From positions 1-8,748 of the forward strand of contig RGTE01000047.1 in assembly GCA_010025475.1 (NCBI GenBank): a DNA stretch of 8,748 nucleotides. The letters are read 5' to 3'. The first letter of the stretch is position 1. Each line of letters begins with the position of its first letter. The translations under genes and the position numbers were made by a program. Below are positions 5,846-8,748 of the stretch, one piece after another. The notes beneath the pieces are model-generated. The model did no database searches, was not told the origin of the DNA, and saw nothing but the letters and a program-made list of their open reading frames with translations. Origin of the DNA: Verrucomicrobiota bacterium. GTDB taxonomy: Bacteria > Verrucomicrobiota > Verrucomicrobiia > Methylacidiphilales > Verrucolacustridaceae.

Positions 5846-6580
5846 CTAGTCGGTGACGAGGTCTTTGTTTGCCTGACGCAGGGCGTCCGCCTTCTTGGCG
5901 GAACGCTGCCCCAAGGAGGGCGGCTCAGGATAAAGAACGCTCACCCGGAGGTAATCCTCGAGGGCTTTCTTGCCATCCCCCTTTTTTTCGTAGGCTTCCC
6001 CACGGGCAAAATAAAATTCCGCCAACGCTTCACGGTCACCCCGCAAAGGGCGAAGGCTTTCCTTAAGCTGTCCCTCCAATCCCTGCAGTTTGGCCAAAAG
6101 CCCGCCCGCATCCTTGCCGGATGTGGCCACCGCTAATCCGACCTCCGCGCGCAGGGCCGCCGGTCCCGAGGGATAAAATTGCTTCATCTTTCCATAGAGA
6201 GACTCCGCATCCGCCACTTTGCCCAAGGTCAGATAGGCTTGCCCGAGGCCGCCGGCACACTCCAAGACCCAAGGATTGTCGACGCCCAAGTACTGATTGA
6301 CCGGCTCCTGCCACTTGGTGACCACCTCCTCCATCCTTCCCTCCTCCAGGGCCTTTCTTCCCTCCGCCACCCCGGGCCGCTCCTTCAGGATGACCTCGGC
6401 GATGTCCCCTTGGGCGTAATTGAGGGTTCCTTGGTCAAATTTGAACGTCAAGGACTGGGTGGTCGGGTCAAATTTCACGGCGGTTCCGGATTTCACCTCC
6501 CCGCTCTTGAGCCGTAGCTGGTCCTGCGCCCAACCCGGAACCAGGAAAAGCAACCAAAGCGGGATCCATCGCCACGACAT
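5846..6580 (-). CDS. Secreted TPR-repeat protein with N-terminal small beta domain, first gene of the exb operon
   Basis: Predicted periplasmic 244-residue protein of unknown function. A signal peptide MSWRWIPLWLLFLVPGWA (1-18) is followed by a beta-rich segment (about 20-66, LRLKSGEVKSGTAVKFD ... LTFKFDQGTLNYAQGDIAEV), resembling the small SH3/Sm-like barrels common in secreted PVC-group proteins. Helical TPR-like repeats run from about 70 to the end; the clearest are GGLGQAYLTLGKVADAESLYGKMKQFYP (110-137) and AEFYFARGEAYEKKGDGKKALEDYLRVSVLYP (187-218). The frame is open to a GTG at 6649, but the ATG at 6580 is chosen because the signal peptide starts there and the longer form would overlap the divergent gene. 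AGGAGG lies about 18 bases upstream, farther than usual. By position it is a likely periplasmic partner or scaffold for ExbB/ExbD, in the manner of TPR proteins such as CpoB in Tol operons, but it is not a clear homologue. Confidence 0.82.
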   Translation of the reverse strand: MSWRWIPLWLLFLVPGWAQDQLRLKSGEVKSGTAVKFDPTTQSLTFKFDQGTLNYAQGDIAEVILKERPGVAEGRKALEEGRMEEVVTKWQEPVNQYLGVDNPWVLECAGGLGQAYLTLGKVADAESLYGKMKQFYPSGPAALRAEVGLAVATSGKDAGGLLAKLQGLEGQLKESLRPLRGDREALAEFYFARGEAYEKKGDGKKALEDYLRVSVLYPEPPSLGQRSAKKADALRQANKDLVTD

Positions 6581-6631
6581 AAGGGGATTTTGGTCTTTCC
6601 TCCTCCCCCCCCGACAAGCCAAAAACCTTCC
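6581..6631. promoter_or_regulatory. 51-bp divergent intergenic region with a C8 tract
   Basis: This gap separates the divergent TPR-exb operon and the PpiD-like gene and should hold or abut both promoters, although I see no convincing -35/-10 pair on either strand. It contains eight consecutive C (6605-6612). On the minus strand this reads as G8 followed by AGGAGGAAAG. Neither start codon has a normally spaced Shine-Dalgarno. Confidence 0.4.
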
Positions 6632-8128
6632 ATGATCACGTACCTGCACGACAAGTTAAAAGGCCTGCTCCTGATCCTTTTGGCCGTCATCGCCATTTCT
6701 TTCATTTTCTTCGGCAACTGGACACCCCACGGAGGGATCGACCCTGCTTCCGGAAAGATGGGTCGCCTTGGGAACCGCACCCTCACCCTCAACGACATGG
6801 TGGCCGCCCAGCGCCAGACTTTATTGGAAACCACCTTGGAAACCGGCCGCATCCCCTCGGACAACGACCGGTTTCTTGCCATCCAGACCTGGATTCGCCT
6901 TCTCCAGAACCAGGCCGCCCAGGACGCCGGCCTTGACCCCCAACCCAGCCAGCTTCTCGAATCGATCCGCTCCAATCCCCTTTTTATCAAAGAAGGCAAA
7001 TATGATCCCGAACTTTTCCAGAAATTTTCCTCCAACTTTCTATCCCCGCAGGGGTTCACCGGGGAACGCTTCAACGAGGCGATCTTGGACGAGGTGCGCA
7101 CCCGCCAGCTTCTCACCGCCCTGAGTTCCACCGCGGCTGTCTTTCCGGGGGAAGCTGAAACCCGCCTGCAGAGGTTGTTTGGCCCCGTCGAGGCGCAGGT
7201 CGTGCGTTGGGAAGCTTCCAAGCTGACGCCACCCGAGCCCACCACCCAGGATTTGGAATCTTTTCACAAAGCCAACGAACAGGCCTTTGCCATTCCCACG
7301 CGCTGCTCGGTGGACTACGTTGAATTCCCGGCGGTTGGGACGGATGATGAATCCCGCAAAAAGGCGGGCGAAGCGGCTTTTGCCTTCACCTCACAGTTCT
7401 TCAACCTTCCGGAAGGACAGACCCGTCCCGCCTTCGGCGCCAAGGCTGCTGACGCGAAGCTGGCCATCAAAACCACCGGTTCGTTCACCGTATCGGATAC
7501 CCCGTTTCCAGGGGAAACCGATCCTCGTCTGACCGCCGCCGCCCTCCGTTTAACCCCCGACGAGCCGGTTAGCGATTTCCTCCCCACCAAGAACGGTTTC
7601 ATCGTTCTTCACTTGAAGGACCTGCAGCCGGGACGCCTTCGCCCGCTCGCAGAAGCGATGACGGACGTGAAGACCCGCTGGCAGGAACAGGCTCGCCTCC
7701 AGATGGCCGACCAAATCTCCCGCGGCTTCCTCGAACGGGCCAAGACAGAGCTGGCTCAGGGAAAAAAGTGGGACGACATCGTGAAGGCCGCCGGCCTCAC
7801 CAGCACCAAGGTTCCCACCTTTGCCCCGGCCGACAGCAAGCCGCTGACCTTTCCGGATGCCGACCGGATCCGCCAAATCGTGACCCAGCTTGAGCCCAAC
7901 CACGTCAGTCCCTTCGTCCGTAACGAAACCGGCGGTTTGGCGGTCTACCTCGCCCAACGTGCACCGGTTCCCGCCGACGTCGCCACCGCCCAGCTTCCAA
8001 AAATCGAGGTGCAACTGCTGAATCAGCGGCGCAGCCAGCTCGGGCGTGATTGGTTGGTGAGCCGCGCCTCCCTGCCCGGCAACGAACTCCCGCGGGAGGT
8101 CGTCCAGCTGCTCCGGGGTCAGTTCTAA
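6632..8128 (+). CDS. Membrane-anchored periplasmic chaperone, PpiD/SurA N-domain family
   Basis: Predicted 498-residue protein with a short cytoplasmic N-terminus, one membrane anchor (about 11-27, GLLLILLAVIAISFIFF) and a long periplasmic part, the topology of PpiD, a chaperone at the Sec translocon (E. coli PpiD 623 residues). The helical SurA/PpiD N-domain (about 44-220) is well marked by NPLFIKEGKYDPELFQKF (115-132) and the helix FNEAILDEVRTRQLL. A parvulin-like region (about 222-335, from CSVDYVEF to NGFIVLHLKDL) keeps the outline of the fold but lacks the usual GGDLG core, so isomerase activity is doubtful. A second helical and beta region follows (about 340-498). The ATG at 6632 is preferred to an in-frame TTG at 6590, since the added residues are Pro-rich and would precede the anchor. 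No Shine-Dalgarno is visible. Confidence 0.85.
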   Translation: MITYLHDKLKGLLLILLAVIAISFIFFGNWTPHGGIDPASGKMGRLGNRTLTLNDMVAAQRQTLLETTLETGRIPSDNDRFLAIQTWIRLLQNQAAQDAGLDPQPSQLLESIRSNPLFIKEGKYDPELFQKFSSNFLSPQGFTGERFNEAILDEVRTRQLLTALSSTAAVFPGEAETRLQRLFGPVEAQVVRWEASKLTPPEPTTQDLESFHKANEQAFAIPTRCSVDYVEFPAVGTDDESRKKAGEAAFAFTSQFFNLPEGQTRPAFGAKAADAKLAIKTTGSFTVSDTPFPGETDPRLTAAALRLTPDEPVSDFLPTKNGFIVLHLKDLQPGRLRPLAEAMTDVKTRWQEQARLQMADQISRGFLERAKTELAQGKKWDDIVKAAGLTSTKVPTFAPADSKPLTFPDADRIRQIVTQLEPNHVSPFVRNETGGLAVYLAQRAPVPADVATAQLPKIEVQLLNQRRSQLGRDWLVSRASLPGNELPREVVQLLRGQF

Positions 8129-8130
8129 GC

Positions 8131-8156
8131 CGGCGGTTGCGGTCTCCGCTCCGCCG
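8131..8156 (+). terminator. Strong GC hairpin between the PpiD-like gene and the beta-CASP gene
   Basis: CGGCGG (8131-8136) pairs with CCGCCG (8151-8156), and inside it GCGG (8139-8142) pairs with CCGC (8146-8149) around a TCT loop; the two stems are separated by TT on one side and a single T on the other. The structure begins 2 bases after the TAA stop and ends 3 bases before the next ATG. It lacks a T tract, so it is either a non-classical terminator, an mRNA 3'-end stabiliser or a structure limiting initiation of the downstream gene. Confidence 0.5.
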
Positions 8157-8159
8157 TCG

Positions 8160-8748
8160 ATGACAACCCTCACCAACCTGACTCGTGCTCCGGAAATCGG
8201 GGCCAACTCCTACCTCCTCCGGTCCGGTTCGGCCTCGGTCCTGCTCGATGCCGGAATGCATCCGAGGGTCGAGGGATGGGCAGCCACCCCATTCCTCGAG
8301 GCCCTGCCAAAGGATTTGGAGGCGGTCATCCTTTCCCACGCCCATCACGATCACGTCGGGGCCATGCCCCTGGTCACCCGGGCCTGCCCCGGCGCCAAGG
8401 TGTGGATGACCTCCGCCACGGCGGCTCTCGCCGAACCGCTCCTCCATAACTCCGTCAACGTTATGACCCGGCAAAGAAAGGAAACCCTCCAGCAGGATTA
8501 TCCCCTCTACACGCACCGCGGGGTGGATGACTGCGTGGTGGCCTGGGAAACCGTCCCGCTCCAGCGTCCGTTCCAACTCGACGGTTCGGAATTCAAGTTT
8601 GTTCTTCACGATGCCGGCCATGTCCTCGGCTCCACCCTGATCGAAATCCGCTGCGAAGGCCGCAGGGCCCTGTATACCGGCGATCTTAACCTCGCCCGCC
8701 AAACTCTTATGCTCCCCTGCCGTCCTCCTGCCGGCCCTTGGGATACGG
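8160..8748 (+). CDS. MBL-fold beta-CASP-type RNA nuclease (CPSF73/YSH1-like), 3' end cut by window edge
   Basis: N-terminal 196 residues of a zinc-dependent metallo-beta-lactamase-fold hydrolase of the type that processes RNA (bacterial relatives of CPSF73/Ysh1, usually about 450-550 residues, cytoplasmic). Motif I is LLDAG (28-32). Motif II is SHAHHDHVG (59-67) with metal ligands H60, H62, D64 and H65. Motif III is H154 in HDAGHVLGS (150-158), and motif IV is D175 in YTGDL (172-176). The AGHVLGS and YTGDLN forms favour the RNA-processing group over lactamases or glyoxalases. The beta-CASP domain itself lies past the window end, so the assignment depends on the MBL half. The ATG is 31 bases after the PpiD-like stop, with a hairpin in between and no Shine-Dalgarno. 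Confidence 0.88.
   Translation, partial: MTTLTNLTRAPEIGANSYLLRSGSASVLLDAGMHPRVEGWAATPFLEALPKDLEAVILSHAHHDHVGAMPLVTRACPGAKVWMTSATAALAEPLLHNSVNVMTRQRKETLQQDYPLYTHRGVDDCVVAWETVPLQRPFQLDGSEFKFVLHDAGHVLGSTLIEIRCEGRRALYTGDLNLARQTLMLPCRPPAGPWDT

Noticed and set aside
4427..6136. A 569-residue open frame on the plus strand across the exbD-exbD-exbB-TPR region
   Set aside because: It lies antisense to four genes with clear family motifs, is rich in His, Gly and Arg with no domain or signal, and crosses gene boundaries. Such frames are common opposite GC-rich genes.
6581..6649. Extended N-terminus of the TPR protein from a GTG at 6649
   Set aside because: It would place 23 charged residues before an obvious signal peptide and overlap the divergent PpiD-like gene.
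7905..8702. A 265-residue minus-strand frame over the PpiD-like 3' end and the nuclease gene
   Set aside because: The plus strand there encodes the HAHHDH and AGHVLGS motifs of an MBL-fold enzyme; the antisense frame shows nothing comparable.
1..8748. CRISPR arrays, IS elements, tRNA/rRNA genes, attachment sites, or a new defence or toxin system
   Set aside because: I saw no direct repeats with spacers, no terminal inverted repeats, no transposase or integrase, and no structured RNA gene; every gene belongs to a familiar housekeeping or envelope family.

Overview
The window looks like an ordinary chromosomal segment of a GC-rich, Gram-negative (diderm, LPS-making) bacterium. I read it as probably Verrucomicrobiota or a close PVC-group relative. 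This rests on the style of the elongation factor P (a 'HRTPGN' tip loop), the secreted beta-domain/TPR protein beside an ExbB-ExbD-ExbD motor, and sparse Shine-Dalgarno signals. It is an inference from memory of protein families; no search was run. Nothing suggests a prophage, transposon, plasmid, CRISPR array or defence island. I found no tRNA or rRNA and no gene-free stretch longer than about 90 bases.

Layout. (1) 1-2503, minus strand: lolC > lolD > ilvE, three genes joined by two ATGA stop/start overlaps; ilvE runs off the left edge. They encode a lipoprotein-export ABC transporter (membrane subunit and ATPase) and a branched-chain aminotransferase. (2) 2504-2589: divergent promoter region. 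On the plus strand a 17-bp-spaced -35/-10 pair lies so close to kdsD that its mRNA may be leaderless. (3) 2590-4160, plus strand: kdsD (arabinose-5-phosphate isomerase, first step of Kdo synthesis) then efp (elongation factor P), 29 bases apart. (4) 4169-6580, minus strand, converging on efp: a secreted TPR protein > exbB > exbD > exbD, a proton-driven inner-membrane motor. (5) 6581-6631: a 51-bp divergent region with a run of eight C. (6) 6632-8748, plus strand: a membrane-anchored PpiD/SurA-type periplasmic chaperone, a GC-rich hairpin, then the start of a metallo-beta-lactamase-fold beta-CASP-type RNA nuclease that runs off the right edge.

How it fits together. Most genes serve the cell envelope: Kdo for LPS (KdsD), lipoprotein release toward the outer membrane (LolC/D), periplasmic folding of envelope proteins (PpiD-like) and proton-motive-force-driven work across the periplasm (ExbB/ExbD). 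EF-P and the beta-CASP nuclease are housekeeping translation and RNA functions; IlvE is amino-acid metabolism. I did not find a convincing new system. The points most worth a second look are the EF-P tip loop with Asn where a modified Lys is usual, the single LolC-type permease coupled to an aminotransferase, the two-ExbD motor with its own secreted TPR protein and no TonB/TolA/TolB/Pal beside it, and several unusual translation-start contexts.
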